Assembly: GCF_001563285.1 (NCBI RefSeq)
Contig: NZ_CP005188.1
Span: 2,981,501 to 3,045,500, forward strand
Source of the DNA: Sphingobium sp. MI1205
GTDB taxonomy: Bacteria; Pseudomonadota; Alphaproteobacteria; Sphingomonadales; Sphingomonadaceae
Reading direction: 5' to 3'
DNA length: 64,000 nt
Shown: piece after piece, positions 16,801 to 25,619 of the stretch
How positions within the stretch are numbered: position 1 is the stretch's first letter
Layout: each line of letters begins with the position of its first letter
Program-made: the position numbers and the translations under genes
The notes under the pieces: model-generated
The model's input: the letters and a program-made list of their open reading frames with translations, nothing else
Databases searched by the model: none
Told to the model about the DNA's origin: nothing

Positions 16801-17199
16801 TTAGTCTCCTACGTGCCAGATGAACAAATCCACCGACTGCCGGTGGACGAATGCGCCGCCAGCGGCGGTTTCCCCCAGATCGCGCTGCCCATCGATGCGC
16901 GCGTTCCCGAATTTCTTGCCCTCGATCGTCGTCGGCGGCTGCAGCGTGGCGATCGCCGCGCGTGCCAGGGCGAGCGCCTGCGCGAAGCTGGCGGCCCAGC
17001 AGTCCAGCTGCACCCGCGTTCCCCGCGCGCCGTCCAGCCCCTTCAGGTGCTGCGGCCGCGGGTCGGAGATGACCTGCAGCGTGATGGCGGGCAGCGCGGC
17101 GCCCTGCGGCCGCTCCAGCCACGACACGCGCGTGCCGACGATCGCCGCGACGCCGCTGTCCGCCAGCAGCCGCGCCCGCAGGCCAGCATGAAAATCCAT
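16801..17199 (-). CDS. DUF3168 tail completion/terminator protein
   Basis: This 132-residue protein reads MDFHAGLRARLLADSGVAAI and contains the LPAITLQVIS and RVQLDCWA elements that define DUF3168. Members are tail-completion proteins (GTA gp8-like, lambda gpU-like) that cap the tail tube at the head side. Its neighbours are the HK97-gp10-like gene and the tail tube gene. Confidence 0.9.
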   Translation of the reverse strand: MDFHAGLRARLLADSGVAAIVGTRVSWLERPQGAALPAITLQVISDPRPQHLKGLDGARGTRVQLDCWAASFAQALALARAAIATLQPPTTIEGKKFGNARIDGQRDLGETAAGGAFVHRQSVDLFIWHVGD

Positions 17200-17202
17200 G
17201 GT

Positions 17203-17613
17203 CTATCCCTTGCCAGCCTTCTTCGCCGAGCGGATTACGGTCTTGTCGACCTCGCGCTTCAGCGCCTCGCCAAAGCTCTCCAGCATGACGTCCTGCTTCG
17301 CCTCCTTCGCCGGACGGGCGAAGGGCTCCGCAACCATGTCGCTGTTGCCGAACTCCAGCTGGATCGACGCGATGTCCGCCGCGGTGACATTGACCTGCGG
17401 CCGACCACGCCGCGCCTTTTCCTTGCCGACAGCAATACTGTCGCGCGTGGCGCCACTCAGCACCGACACCCGGTTCTGCATTTCCAGCGCCAGGATCTCG
17501 GCGGGAAACAGCAGCGATCGGCGGCCCACCCCCTGCGCCGCCGATCGTTTCATGTCATTGAGCTGGCGCGCCGCCTCGCGGAAGCCGGTCAGCCGCGACG
17601 TGCCGCGCGCCAT
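17203..17613 (-). CDS. HK97 gp10-like morphogenesis protein
   Basis: This protein of about 136 residues has a helical, basic N-terminus and the family segment LQLEFG-like IASIQLEFGNSDMVAEPFAR, ending in a lysine-rich helix. HK97-gp10 family proteins belong to the neck or head-tail joining region. The ATG at 17613 overlaps the stop of the adaptor gene (TGATG-type junction); an alternative start lies one codon upstream. Confidence 0.85.
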   Translation of the reverse strand: MARGTSRLTGFREAARQLNDMKRSAAQGVGRRSLLFPAEILALEMQNRVSVLSGATRDSIAVGKEKARRGRPQVNVTAADIASIQLEFGNSDMVAEPFARPAKEAKQDVMLESFGEALKREVDKTVIRSAKKAGKG

Positions 17614-17954
17614 CACTCGGCGACCCGAACGGCGGTGACTTCCATCCCGCGATTGTAGGTCAGCGACGGCACCGCCGAGCGAATGTCCCAGGTGCCGTTG
17701 AACAGGATGCGGTCCCGCACGCTGAGCGCGGCCGTCTTGGCGGTACGCAACACGTAGAAGGTCGCCGATTCCGATCCGGCCTGCTGCGCCGCCTCGCGCC
17801 GCTCATCAGCTGCGCCAAAGGCGACCTCCGCCAGGGCCGGACAATAATCTGCCCAGCTATCGACCGCCGCGCCATAGTCGTCGGTAGTCGGCGTGTTCCG
17901 CTGAAACATCACCTGATGTTTCCGGCGGCTTGGCACATAGGGCGACTGCGCCAT
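17613..17954 (-). CDS. Phage head closure / head-tail adaptor protein
   Basis: This 113-residue protein has the SPP1 gp16-like head closure pattern: VMFQRNTPTTDDYGAAVDSW, then a beta-rich domain with a conserved arginine-rich ending. It seals the portal vertex after DNA packaging. The ATG at 17954 lies two bases after the stop of the connector gene. A longer open frame upstream is not used, because it would overlap the connector gene by about 390 bases. Confidence 0.85.
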   Translation of the reverse strand: MAQSPYVPSRRKHQVMFQRNTPTTDDYGAAVDSWADYCPALAEVAFGAADERREAAQQAGSESATFYVLRTAKTAALSVRDRILFNGTWDIRSAVPSLTYNRGMEVTAVRVAE

Positions 17955-17956
17955 GC

Positions 17957-18511
17957 TCAGCGCCAGACCCGATGATTGAAGGTCAGGCGGTCGATCGTTT
18001 CGGCAAACGCCGGATCGTTCACCTCCCGATTGGCAAACCGCTGCGCCACGGAATACCGCACCGCATCCTTGAGCGCCCCAGGCACAGCGTCGTCGGCATA
18101 GCCGGCAACGGCCGTTACGCTGATGAGCGATCCCGACTGGATCGAGGGCCAGGCCGCGCCAGGCACGAGAACGACCGCAGGCCGCAGACCAAACAGACGC
18201 GCCTGATAGACGCTGCCGGACAGCGTCTGCATTACGCCATCTGGGTCGAGATAGGTGATGCCATCCACCGTTTGCAGCGGCGCAGTGGGCAGCTGCGCCA
18301 GATCGGCCCAGCTGCCGGTTCGCATCACGACCGTCTGCGTGCAAATCCGCAGCCCCGTCGTATCTTCGATATGCCCGCGCGCACCCTCGATATAGCTTTC
18401 GAGCAGATCGTCGAAGTCATCTTCCAGGACGCCGCATTGCCGCTTGGCGTCGTCGAGATCGATCGGCTCGCTTCCCGGCGCAGCCTCAACCGTTGTTTCC
18501 AGCCAGGCCAT
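17957..18511 (-). CDS. Head-tail connector protein (gp6/phiE125 gp8-like)
   Basis: This 184-residue protein has an N-terminal helical region typical of the gp6-like connector family (LDDAKRQCGVLEDDFDDLLE) and a second beta domain (QTVDGITYLDPDGVMQ) as in the phiE125 gp8 group. It forms a ring below the portal. It lies between the glycosyltransferase and the head-closure gene. Confidence 0.9.
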   Translation of the reverse strand: MAWLETTVEAAPGSEPIDLDDAKRQCGVLEDDFDDLLESYIEGARGHIEDTTGLRICTQTVVMRTGSWADLAQLPTAPLQTVDGITYLDPDGVMQTLSGSVYQARLFGLRPAVVLVPGAAWPSIQSGSLISVTAVAGYADDAVPGALKDAVRYSVAQRFANREVNDPAFAETIDRLTFNHRVWR

Positions 18512-18515
18512 CGCG

Positions 18516-19217
18516 TCACGCTGCCGAGCTGGTCGTGTCGGTCACATGGATATGGTCGAGGATGCTCCCCCGCCAGACATGCGGCCCCCAATGGCCCAGC
18601 GTGATCGCGGTATCCAGCCAGATGTCGCCCCCGATCGCGCGCCACCGTTCGCAGAAGGTATAGTCCTCGCTCCAGCGGCGGCCATCGCGAACAATGTGCT
18701 CGAAATAGGCGACCATCGGGCGGGACCCCGTCAGGGTGCTATGATCGACATAATGCAGCTCCGGCATGGCGTAGCGCAGCTGCTCGAAAACAGTGCGGCG
18801 GATCATCATGAAGCCAGTGCCGGCACGGGCAATCTTCACCGTGCCAGTGTCAGGGCATTGCTCCAGCGTCGCCGCCGCGTCGGGCAGGAAGGAAATCGCA
18901 TATTCGTCGCGCTCGTTCTTCTTCTTGTAGGCGCCGACGACCAGATCCTTGTCATCGGCCAGCAAGCGGATGACGTCATGCGGGCGAAATTCGATGTCGG
19001 CATCAATGAACAGCAGATGGGTGAAGCCGCCCTCCAACATGGCGGCAGCAGCACGATCGCGCCCGCGGTCGACCAGGCTGTCCTCGAACAGCACCACCAC
19101 ATGCGGCACGCCATGAGCGGCGAGCGCCGCGGCCGTCAGCGCAAGCGACTGGGCATAGGCCGGCGTCACGCTGCCATGCGTGTGCGTGGCGATCATCAGG
19201 CGAATTTCATCGGACAT
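18516..19217 (-). CDS. Glycosyltransferase (GT-A fold) inside the head module
   Basis: This 233-residue soluble protein has a Rossmann-like start (IRLMIATHTHGSVTP) and a DxD metal/nucleotide-sugar motif in FIDADIEF. The acceptor-side pattern SEDYTFCERWRAIGG is typical of GT-A glycosyltransferases encoded by phages. It should transfer a sugar from a nucleotide donor; the acceptor is unknown. It sits between the capsid and connector genes and is transcribed with them (ribosome binding site GGAGCAG), so modification of a virion protein is one possibility and modification of host surface sugar another. Confidence 0.82.
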   Translation of the reverse strand: MSDEIRLMIATHTHGSVTPAYAQSLALTAAALAAHGVPHVVVLFEDSLVDRGRDRAAAAMLEGGFTHLLFIDADIEFRPHDVIRLLADDKDLVVGAYKKKNERDEYAISFLPDAAATLEQCPDTGTVKIARAGTGFMMIRRTVFEQLRYAMPELHYVDHSTLTGSRPMVAYFEHIVRDGRRWSEDYTFCERWRAIGGDIWLDTAITLGHWGPHVWRGSILDHIHVTDTTSSAA

Positions 19218-19291
19218 TCTGCTGCTCCGAAAACGGGGAAGGGGCAGGCATGGCGCCCGCCCCTTCCGTCATGCACTCGATCGAACCCGGA

Positions 19292-20509
19292 TCAGGTGCG
19301 GGTCGCGAGGATCTTGATCGCCTCGCTGTCGACCACCATGCCGCCGACGCGCTTGGTGGTGTAAAAGCCGACATAGGGCTTGTTGGTGAAGGGATCGCGC
19401 AACAGGCGCGTGCCCAGGCGGTCGATGACATAATAACCGCGCTTCCAGTTGCCGAAGGCAATCGGATAGGTGTTGGTCGCCACGTCGGGCATGTCCTGGG
19501 CTTCCTCGACCGCATAGCCGAGGATCGTCGCCGGCTGACCTTCGGCGAGACCGGGACGCCAGATATAGTTGCCGTCGACGTCGCGGAACTTGCGGACCTT
19601 GGCAAGGGTCAGCGAGTTCATCAGCCAAGCCGCGCCATTGCGGAGCGGGCTCTTCAGCGAGTGGATCACATCGATGAAGCTGTCGCCAGGATTGCTCGAC
19701 GTGGTGGTCGCCGCAAAGTCGCCGGCCACGGCAGTCTTCACCATCTGCAGGTCGCCGAAGGTGCGCGCTCCATCGGCCGAGGTGTTGATGGTATAGGCCA
19801 GGAAGCCCTTGGGCCGGTTGGTGCCGTTGCCGCTGATGAATGCCGCGCCTTCCGCCTTGGCGAACTCGTCGGCCAGTTCCGCGGCGAGCCAGGCTTCGCT
19901 GTCGAAGAAGGCATCGTCGAGCATCCGCTGGGTCGCCTGCGGGTTGGCATACAGCTCGCCCATGATCGCCGGCACTTCAGCCAGCTGCGGCGTGTTGGTC
20001 TCGGGCCGGGTCGAGGTTTCGCCGACCCAACCGCTGGCAGTGCCGCGGACATTGACCAGCTTCTTGTAATCGCTGGTGCCAACGGCGACGACGGTGGCCA
20101 GGGCCCGCACCGGCGAAACTTGCTTGATGAGATCGAGGATGTTGCGGTCGATCTCTTCCGGCACGGCATAGCCGCCATCGGCCGAGGTCGTGACGTTGAG
20201 CGCCTTGGCTTCCAGATCGGCGAGACCGTCGTCGACGCCCTTCCGCATCCACTTGCCGAACGCGGCCTTATGTTCGGCCACTTCGGGGCTGTCGTCCTCG
20301 CCCGCGCCGATGCGGTTCGCCTTGGCTTCCAGCGCCTTCAGCTCATCGGAAAGCTGCGTGATGCTGGCATTGATCTCATCAACCTCATTCTTGCGAACGA
20401 CGTCGGCCGTGCCCTTCTTCACCTCGTCGGCGATGACGGTGTCCTGCTTCGACTTGAACTCGTCGAAGGCGCGCTCGATCTGGCCGAGCTTTTCGGTGAT
20501 CTCACTCAT
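19292..20509 (-). CDS. Major capsid protein, HK97 family
   Basis: This 405-residue precursor starts with a long charged coiled-coil scaffold (delta) domain of about 100 residues (MSEITEKLGQIERAFDEFKS). The HK97 capsid core follows, with TTSADGGYAVPEEID, the E-loop region, SGNGTNRPKGFL and the C-terminal RDPFTNKPYVGFYTTKR. The delta domain should be removed by the upstream prohead protease. The start at 20509 has the ribosome binding site AAGGACA. Confidence 0.96.
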   Translation of the reverse strand: MSEITEKLGQIERAFDEFKSKQDTVIADEVKKGTADVVRKNEVDEINASITQLSDELKALEAKANRIGAGEDDSPEVAEHKAAFGKWMRKGVDDGLADLEAKALNVTTSADGGYAVPEEIDRNILDLIKQVSPVRALATVVAVGTSDYKKLVNVRGTASGWVGETSTRPETNTPQLAEVPAIMGELYANPQATQRMLDDAFFDSEAWLAAELADEFAKAEGAAFISGNGTNRPKGFLAYTINTSADGARTFGDLQMVKTAVAGDFAATTTSSNPGDSFIDVIHSLKSPLRNGAAWLMNSLTLAKVRKFRDVDGNYIWRPGLAEGQPATILGYAVEEAQDMPDVATNTYPIAFGNWKRGYYVIDRLGTRLLRDPFTNKPYVGFYTTKRVGGMVVDSEAIKILATRT

Positions 20510-20532
20510 GATGATGTCCTTGGGAAACGGGC

Positions 20533-21201
20533 TCAGGCCCGGATTTTGGAGAGAAGCCGATCGAAATCGGCAACGGTCGCCGCATCCGCGCCGGAATCCC
20601 TCCGGTCGGTCTTGGCTTGGAACCGCCCGCACACGGCGAGCGCCTCGGACTTGGAAAAGCCTGCCTCCCGCAGGGTATCCTCCAGGTCGCGAATGGTGAT
20701 GATGGCATCGGCCGATTTCACGCTGGCCACGCGCGCCTTGCCGTTGGCCGGGTTGCCGACGATCGACACCTCGACCAAGTCGACGCTCTTGAGCCGGCGG
20801 CGCGGATCTTCAGGCTTGGCGCGCATCTCGAATTCAACCGGACGGTAGCCGATCGACAAGCCGGTGATCGCCTTCGCCTTCAGGGCGATATAGGTATCCT
20901 TGCCCTCGCTCGTGGGCAGGATCTCGCCCTTGACCTTCAGGCCATGGCCGTCTTCCGACATCTCGGTCCATTTTCCGACAGGCAGCGGCGAAGCCGAGAA
21001 GCCATGCTCCAGCAACATCTGCGGCAAAGTGCCGGCAGTCTTGTGGTGCGCCAGCGTCTTGGCGAAGGCCCCCGGCTCGATCACGTCGCCATAGCTGTCG
21101 ACATTGCCGAACACAGCGCCATAGCCCTCCAGGGACATGGTATCCCCACCCTCCGCGAACTTGAATTCGCGCAGGTCGAACTGCATTTTCTCCATGGTCA
21201 T
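20533..21201 (-). CDS. Prohead protease, HK97 family (S78)
   Basis: This 222-residue serine protease has the family motifs: catalytic His in LLEHGFSASPLPVG, catalytic Ser in ITGLSIGYRPV, and SIVGNPANGKA. It cuts the capsid delta domain during maturation. The ATG at 21201 overlaps the portal stop (ATGA). A downstream ATG gives MEKMQF and is also possible. Confidence 0.94.
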   Translation of the reverse strand: MTMEKMQFDLREFKFAEGGDTMSLEGYGAVFGNVDSYGDVIEPGAFAKTLAHHKTAGTLPQMLLEHGFSASPLPVGKWTEMSEDGHGLKVKGEILPTSEGKDTYIALKAKAITGLSIGYRPVEFEMRAKPEDPRRRLKSVDLVEVSIVGNPANGKARVASVKSADAIITIRDLEDTLREAGFSKSEALAVCGRFQAKTDRRDSGADAATVADFDRLLSKIRA

Positions 21202-22427
21202 TCCCCGGAAGGTTGGTTGTCGGGACCGTAGATGTTGACCGCGGGCCGCAGGTGGTCGGCCGTGGGATCGTCGGAGCGGTCCATGTCCTCGGACTCGCGC
21301 CACTCATTGACGGTAATCACGCCATTCTGGCGCATGATCTGATTGAATTCGGCCCGGTCCTTGGCGGTCCCGCGCATCATGCCCTTGGCTTCCAGCTTGG
21401 TGTAGAAGCCCTCGCGCTGCTCAGCCATGGACAGCAGGTTCGTCTCGGCCGACTGATCGATCCGCTCGAACCAAGGCATCAGCGTGTGCGTCAGGTGCGC
21501 GAGCAGCAGCTGTTCGACGCTGGCATAGGCCATCGTGCCTTCATTCTGCATCGCCATGATCGGCAGCACCCTGAGCGCCGCGCAGATGCTGATCGCCGCT
21601 CGCTTCTGCGTTTCGTTGAACTGGGCTTCCTCGGCATTGTAGGACAGCGCGCTATAGCTGAGGCCAGAGTGCAGGATCGCCGTCTTCATGGCGTTCCCGG
21701 TCCCCTCCTGCGCCGCCTGCCAGCTCGTGCGAATCTGCTCCGCCGTTTCCGGCTTCAACGGTTGGTCGGTCGTCAGCAGCCCCCCTGGGCGAGCCCCGTT
21801 GGCGAATAGTGCCGAGCCGAATTCTTCCGTCGCGAGGGCCAGCCCGATCGCGTTGCGCGCCAGGTTGACGGCGTTGAGGCCGAGATAACCGTTCCAGCTG
21901 GGCCCCCGAATGTGCCACATCTGGTTACGCGGGATGCGCTGGCGGCGCCCTCCGCGCAGCGTCAGGTCATAGTCCAGCGTCATGTCACTGTTGCGCGTGA
22001 CAGTCACACATCCCGGCTCGTAGGGGATCAGCTCCAATATCTCCCCCGATGCCCGCCTGTTCTTCCATACAAAGGCATCCCCGGCCAGCACCAAGTGCAG
22101 GGCGATCGTCTCGCGAAACTCAAAGCTGGTCTGCCAGGCATTGGGCTGGCGATGCAGCAATCGAAAGAGCGAATGATCTCGCGCTTCGCGGCGCCCGCCA
22201 TCGGTCTCCCGCTGGTAGAGCTTCCACGGCACCTGGGCGATTCCCTCGGCAATCACCCGCGCGCAGCAGAGAACCGTCGTCACCTCCAGCGCCGTGCGGA
22301 GGTTCACCGCCTGACCGGCCTTGCTGTTGGCCTGACCAAACACCTCGCGCAGGATCTGGTCGAGCGTGTCCGCGCTCGCCGATTTCTGCTCCAGCTCGGG
22401 CAGGCCCAGCCAGTTCCGCCAGCCCAT
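21198..22427 (-). CDS. Phage portal protein, HK97 type
   Basis: This portal protein of about 409 residues forms the dodecamer at one capsid vertex. Family elements include FRETIALHLVLAGDAFVWK, PRNQMWHIRGPSWNGYLGL and the region ALRVLPIMAMQNEGTMAYAS. I placed the start at MGWRNWLGLPEL (22427), where the ATG overlaps the stop of a 15-residue ORF that has its own ribosome binding site. A TTG start at 22493 gives a cysteine-containing extension and cannot be ruled out. Confidence 0.94.
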   Translation of the reverse strand: MGWRNWLGLPELEQKSASADTLDQILREVFGQANSKAGQAVNLRTALEVTTVLCCARVIAEGIAQVPWKLYQRETDGGRREARDHSLFRLLHRQPNAWQTSFEFRETIALHLVLAGDAFVWKNRRASGEILELIPYEPGCVTVTRNSDMTLDYDLTLRGGRRQRIPRNQMWHIRGPSWNGYLGLNAVNLARNAIGLALATEEFGSALFANGARPGGLLTTDQPLKPETAEQIRTSWQAAQEGTGNAMKTAILHSGLSYSALSYNAEEAQFNETQKRAAISICAALRVLPIMAMQNEGTMAYASVEQLLLAHLTHTLMPWFERIDQSAETNLLSMAEQREGFYTKLEAKGMMRGTAKDRAEFNQIMRQNGVITVNEWRESEDMDRSDDPTADHLRPAVNIYGPDNQPSGE

Positions 22428-22502
22428 CAGGCGGCGTCCTTTGCTGCCGGCGGCCGAGGCGCATCCGCAGTCATCGCATGATCCCTTCGCCAAATTGATG
22501 TG

Positions 22503-24242
22503 TCACAGGGCGATGACCCCCGGCGTCAGCTCGGGCGTATCACCAGCCATCGCCACCGCCTGCGCCATCACGGCCGCGACGATGCCGTCGATCTTGTCCT
22601 TCGACCGCTTCTTCGCGGGCATGTAATTCAGGTTCTCGTCGAACCGGACCATCGTGTTTCGCGCCATATAGCGCAGCAGGGGATGCCCCCCATGATCCAG
22701 TGTGCCGGCATAGACGTGCCGCTCGAATTCCTTGGTCGGCTCACCCAACGTATGGATGCCCTGGCGAACCTGCAGCAGGAGGTCGGCATCGATGCCTTCC
22801 TTCTGCATGTCCGTCACGAGCTTGACGCCACCCCACGGATCGTAACCGATCCGCTCGACATCGAACGCGCCGATACCTTCCTGCACCGCTCGCAGGACAT
22901 AGTCCTGGTCAACGATGTCCCCCGGCGTCACTTCCAGAGCGCCGATCGACTGCCACCGATCGAAGGGAACCTTGCTCTCCTTCACGCGCTGCGCCAGCGA
23001 GGTTTCCGGCACCCAAAAACGACACGCCAGATGCCAGAGCGGATCGCCCGCGATAGGCGGGAACAGCCACACCAGCGCGGTGATGTCCCGCACCGACGAC
23101 AAGTCCCAGGCGCCGAAGCAGCGGCGGCCCGCCATCCGTTCGGCCATCTCCTTCCACCCATTGCGGGGCGACTGACAGACGTCCCACTTCGCCATGTTCA
23201 GCCAGAGGGCCTGGTCATCGACCCACTGGTTGAGATGGTAGCAGCGGAAATGCGCTTCCTTGACGGGATTGCCCTTGGCAAGCCGTGCCTCGCTCCGCAG
23301 GAACTGCAGCGTCGGCGAGAGGCCGAGCGACGGGTTCGCCGCCCGCCACACCGCCTCGTCTTCCCAGTCTGCCTCTTCCGGCGCCGCGAACACCACGACC
23401 AGCGTCGACGGATCGTCGATCGACCCGTCCAATATCTGCTCGCTCTCCTCCCAGATCTCGACGCCAGTCTGGTTCGTCTTCAGGCCCGCGGTCGATGCGA
23501 ACAGCGCGATCGGCTGCAGGCGGGCGCCTTGGCCTTGCCGCAGATCGTTCTCGATCTTGCGGCTCTTCCACTCGTGCATCTCATCGCCCAGCGTTACGGT
23601 GGGCGACTTGCCATGTTTTCCCTGGTCGCTGCCGGTGAGCAGCACGAAGGACGACGCCAGCGGCTTCAGCCACATATGACCGCTATGCACCTGGACGTCG
23701 CTCGACAGCGTTTCGCTATGTGCGACCATCGCCTGCATCTTGGCGAACGGTATTTCCGCCTGCGTTTCGTCGCGGGCGAAGACGAAGCCCTGTCCGCCCT
23801 GCACGCCCTCGATCGCCCAGAACATCAGCGCAAGGGCGGCCAGAAACTCCGACTTCCCGTTCTTGCGCGGAATCCACAGGCGCAGGATCTGGAAGATCCG
23901 CACATGCTCCTCGACCTCCAGGCCCGTCAGCGGGTCGATGATCTGGATCGGATGCTTCCACCCAAACAGCAGCCGGACGATGATCTCCTGCCAGACATTG
24001 AGGCGGAACGGCACGCCCGCGAAGCGGTCGTCCGTCAGCCGGAAAATCTGGGGCCATAGTTCGACGACCCGCGCTGCCTTGGCATGGTCAAACCATGCAC
24101 CGGGCTGCGCCGCCGCCTTCTTCCACGCCCCGATCGCCCACCGAAAGGCCACGTCGTCCGCCACCTGATTGAGCCAGGGCGGCAGCGGGTCACCTTTCTG
24201 CCACCACGGCGACAGCGCGGGCGCTGCCGTCTCGGTCGCCAT
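22503..24242 (-). CDS. terL: Terminase large subunit
   Basis: This 579-residue terminase of the HK97/phiC31 group packages DNA through the portal. The ATPase has a Walker A-like loop PRKNGKS at residues 125-131 and a Walker B TVTLGDE at about 215-221. The nuclease domain shows the metal-binding aspartates in GAWDLSSVRDITA and near the C-terminus (KDKIDGIVAAVMA). It starts one base after the small subunit ends. The nearby HNH gene suggests cohesive-end packaging as in HK97. Confidence 0.96.
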   Translation of the reverse strand: MATETAAPALSPWWQKGDPLPPWLNQVADDVAFRWAIGAWKKAAAQPGAWFDHAKAARVVELWPQIFRLTDDRFAGVPFRLNVWQEIIVRLLFGWKHPIQIIDPLTGLEVEEHVRIFQILRLWIPRKNGKSEFLAALALMFWAIEGVQGGQGFVFARDETQAEIPFAKMQAMVAHSETLSSDVQVHSGHMWLKPLASSFVLLTGSDQGKHGKSPTVTLGDEMHEWKSRKIENDLRQGQGARLQPIALFASTAGLKTNQTGVEIWEESEQILDGSIDDPSTLVVVFAAPEEADWEDEAVWRAANPSLGLSPTLQFLRSEARLAKGNPVKEAHFRCYHLNQWVDDQALWLNMAKWDVCQSPRNGWKEMAERMAGRRCFGAWDLSSVRDITALVWLFPPIAGDPLWHLACRFWVPETSLAQRVKESKVPFDRWQSIGALEVTPGDIVDQDYVLRAVQEGIGAFDVERIGYDPWGGVKLVTDMQKEGIDADLLLQVRQGIHTLGEPTKEFERHVYAGTLDHGGHPLLRYMARNTMVRFDENLNYMPAKKRSKDKIDGIVAAVMAQAVAMAGDTPELTPGVIAL

Positions 24243-24243
24243 G

Positions 24244-24891
24244 TCAGTTCGGCCGATGGCCCGGTGGCGGCGAATCCATGTCGGTCAGCATACCGACGCG
24301 AGGACCGGAAGGGCTCGGCGCCGGGGCTGGATCGGCATCGGGCTCGCCGCGCCCCTGGGCGGGAACCGGCAAAGCCCCGCCGAACAGGCCGGGGTTCGTC
24401 GCGACGGCCGCAGCCTGGTTCTTGAACAGGTCATATTCGTCATGCGGCGTCAGGCCGAATTGCCGCGACAGCGTCATGACATTGTCGAAGCATTCCTGCC
24501 GCCGGCGCACCGCCGGATGATCGCGGATCATGTAGCCACCCGCGACCGTCTTCACCCGCTGCGTCATGCCTTCCTGCTTCAGCTGGTCATTCAACGAAAC
24601 CCAGTCGGCATAATAGACGCAGAACATCGCGAAGATCATGCGGTGCTGTTCGGGCAAGCGGTTGGTCCGGATCAACCGCGGCGCCATCTCAGTCCACACC
24701 GCCACTGCCCCGGCATAGAGCGGTCCCTGGTCGATCAGGGGCGGCGGTTTCAGCGCATCTGTCGCCGTGGTGGCAACCAGCAGCTGCGCCACGCGCTGCG
24801 CTTCCGCTTCGCGCTTCTGCGTCGCCGACTTGCGCCGGTTGGGATAGCCCTTCTCCGCCTGATGCGGGTCCGGCTTTCGTCCGCGTGCCAT
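24244..24891 (-). CDS. terS: Terminase small subunit, P27 family
   Basis: This 215-residue protein recognises phage DNA for packaging. The basic N-terminus (ARGRKPDPHQAEKGYPNRRK) and the helical core with LIRTNRLPEQHRMIFAMFC match the P27/Terminase_4 family. The C-terminus is proline-rich and probably disordered. It lies directly before the large subunit and after the HNH gene. Confidence 0.9.
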   Translation of the reverse strand: MARGRKPDPHQAEKGYPNRRKSATQKREAEAQRVAQLLVATTATDALKPPPLIDQGPLYAGAVAVWTEMAPRLIRTNRLPEQHRMIFAMFCVYYADWVSLNDQLKQEGMTQRVKTVAGGYMIRDHPAVRRRQECFDNVMTLSRQFGLTPHDEYDLFKNQAAAVATNPGLFGGALPVPAQGRGEPDADPAPAPSPSGPRVGMLTDMDSPPPGHRPN

Positions 24892-24951
24892 AAAAAACTC
24901 CTTGGCCGATCGACCTTGCGGCCCACCTCCTTCACCGTTTCCGCCGCTTGA

Positions 24952-24991
24952 TCAGCGGCTTAAAAAAATATCTGGGCGCCAATTTCGCGCC
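24952..24991 (-). terminator. Possible weak terminator between HNH and terS
   Basis: On the minus strand a short hairpin (GGCGC ... GCGCC, six to seven base loop) is followed by CAGATATTTTTTTAA. The stem is only about 5 bp, so it may only lower read-through from the HNH gene into the terminase genes. The 150 bases between these genes hold no other feature I can support. Confidence 0.3.
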
Positions 24992-25041
24992 GATTTTTTC
25001 CTGTCTTGCAGCCCGGTCGGCAGGCGATCGGCTCCAATGTT

Positions 25042-25431
25042 TTACCCGCCCCCCGGTGGGTCCGACATGACGGCCCGGCCCAACCGCCGCGCGAGGGCGT
25101 CGATCGCCGCCTTGCCGGCGCGCTCCACCGCCTGCTTCATGCCCGAATGGCATGGGTCGCAGCTCGCCACCCACCACTCGACCAGCCAGAACACGCCATC
25201 GAACACGCGATGGGGATAGAGATGATCGACCAGCGTCGACGCCTCGGCCTTCCCCTCCAAGGCACAATATTCACAGAGCGGATGCGACCGCCGGAAGGAG
25301 GCCGCCGCCTTGGCCCATCGCCCGGTATATCCGCGCGATGTGGACGATCCGCGCCGCTGGTCCTGCTCCCGCCGCACCTGGACGCCCGACCGCGATCCCG
25401 CGGGGCGCAGCAGCTTGGGCATCGTGGGCAT
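25042..25431 (-). CDS. HNH endonuclease (packaging-associated)
   Basis: This protein of about 129 residues has the HNH fold: paired cysteines in CEYC, the core VDHLYPHR and a second pair CDPCHSG, with a basic arginine-rich N-terminus. In HK97-like phages an HNH protein next to the terminase is needed for cos cleavage, which fits the position here. I used the ATG at 25431. A longer frame upstream runs through a strong hairpin and is unlikely to be coding. Confidence 0.88.
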   Translation of the reverse strand: MPTMPKLLRPAGSRSGVQVRREQDQRRGSSTSRGYTGRWAKAAASFRRSHPLCEYCALEGKAEASTLVDHLYPHRVFDGVFWLVEWWVASCDPCHSGMKQAVERAGKAAIDALARRLGRAVMSDPPGGG

Positions 25432-25448
25432 GGATGATGTCCGAAACG

Positions 25449-25487
25449 GCAACGCCCCGCCGAGCACGAGGCCAAGCGGGGCGTTGC
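25449..25487. terminator. 12 bp-stem hairpin upstream of the HNH gene
   Basis: GCAACGCCCCGC at 25449-25460 is the exact reverse complement of 25476-25487, with a 15-base loop. It lies in the 188 bases between the DUF6362-like and HNH genes. There is no long U run after it, though GTTT follows on the minus strand. It may separate early from late transcription. Confidence 0.45.
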
Positions 25488-25619
25488 AAGGTGAGAAGAG
25501 GATGCCCGATGATGGAGAGCGAAGGCCCGCCATCAGCGTATCTGTGAATTACCCGAATTGGCCGCAGAGACGAACACAGAATATTTTTTTAAGGCAACAT
25601 TCTAGGGCTTGCGCCGTCT

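Noticed and set aside
17955..18344. N-terminal extension of the head-closure gene
   Set aside because: It would overlap the connector gene by about 390 bases in another frame and is arginine/alanine-rich shadow sequence; the ATG at 17954 fits the family length.
19250..20848. Plus-strand open frame opposite capsid and protease
   Set aside because: Shadow of two well-supported genes; no recognisable domain.
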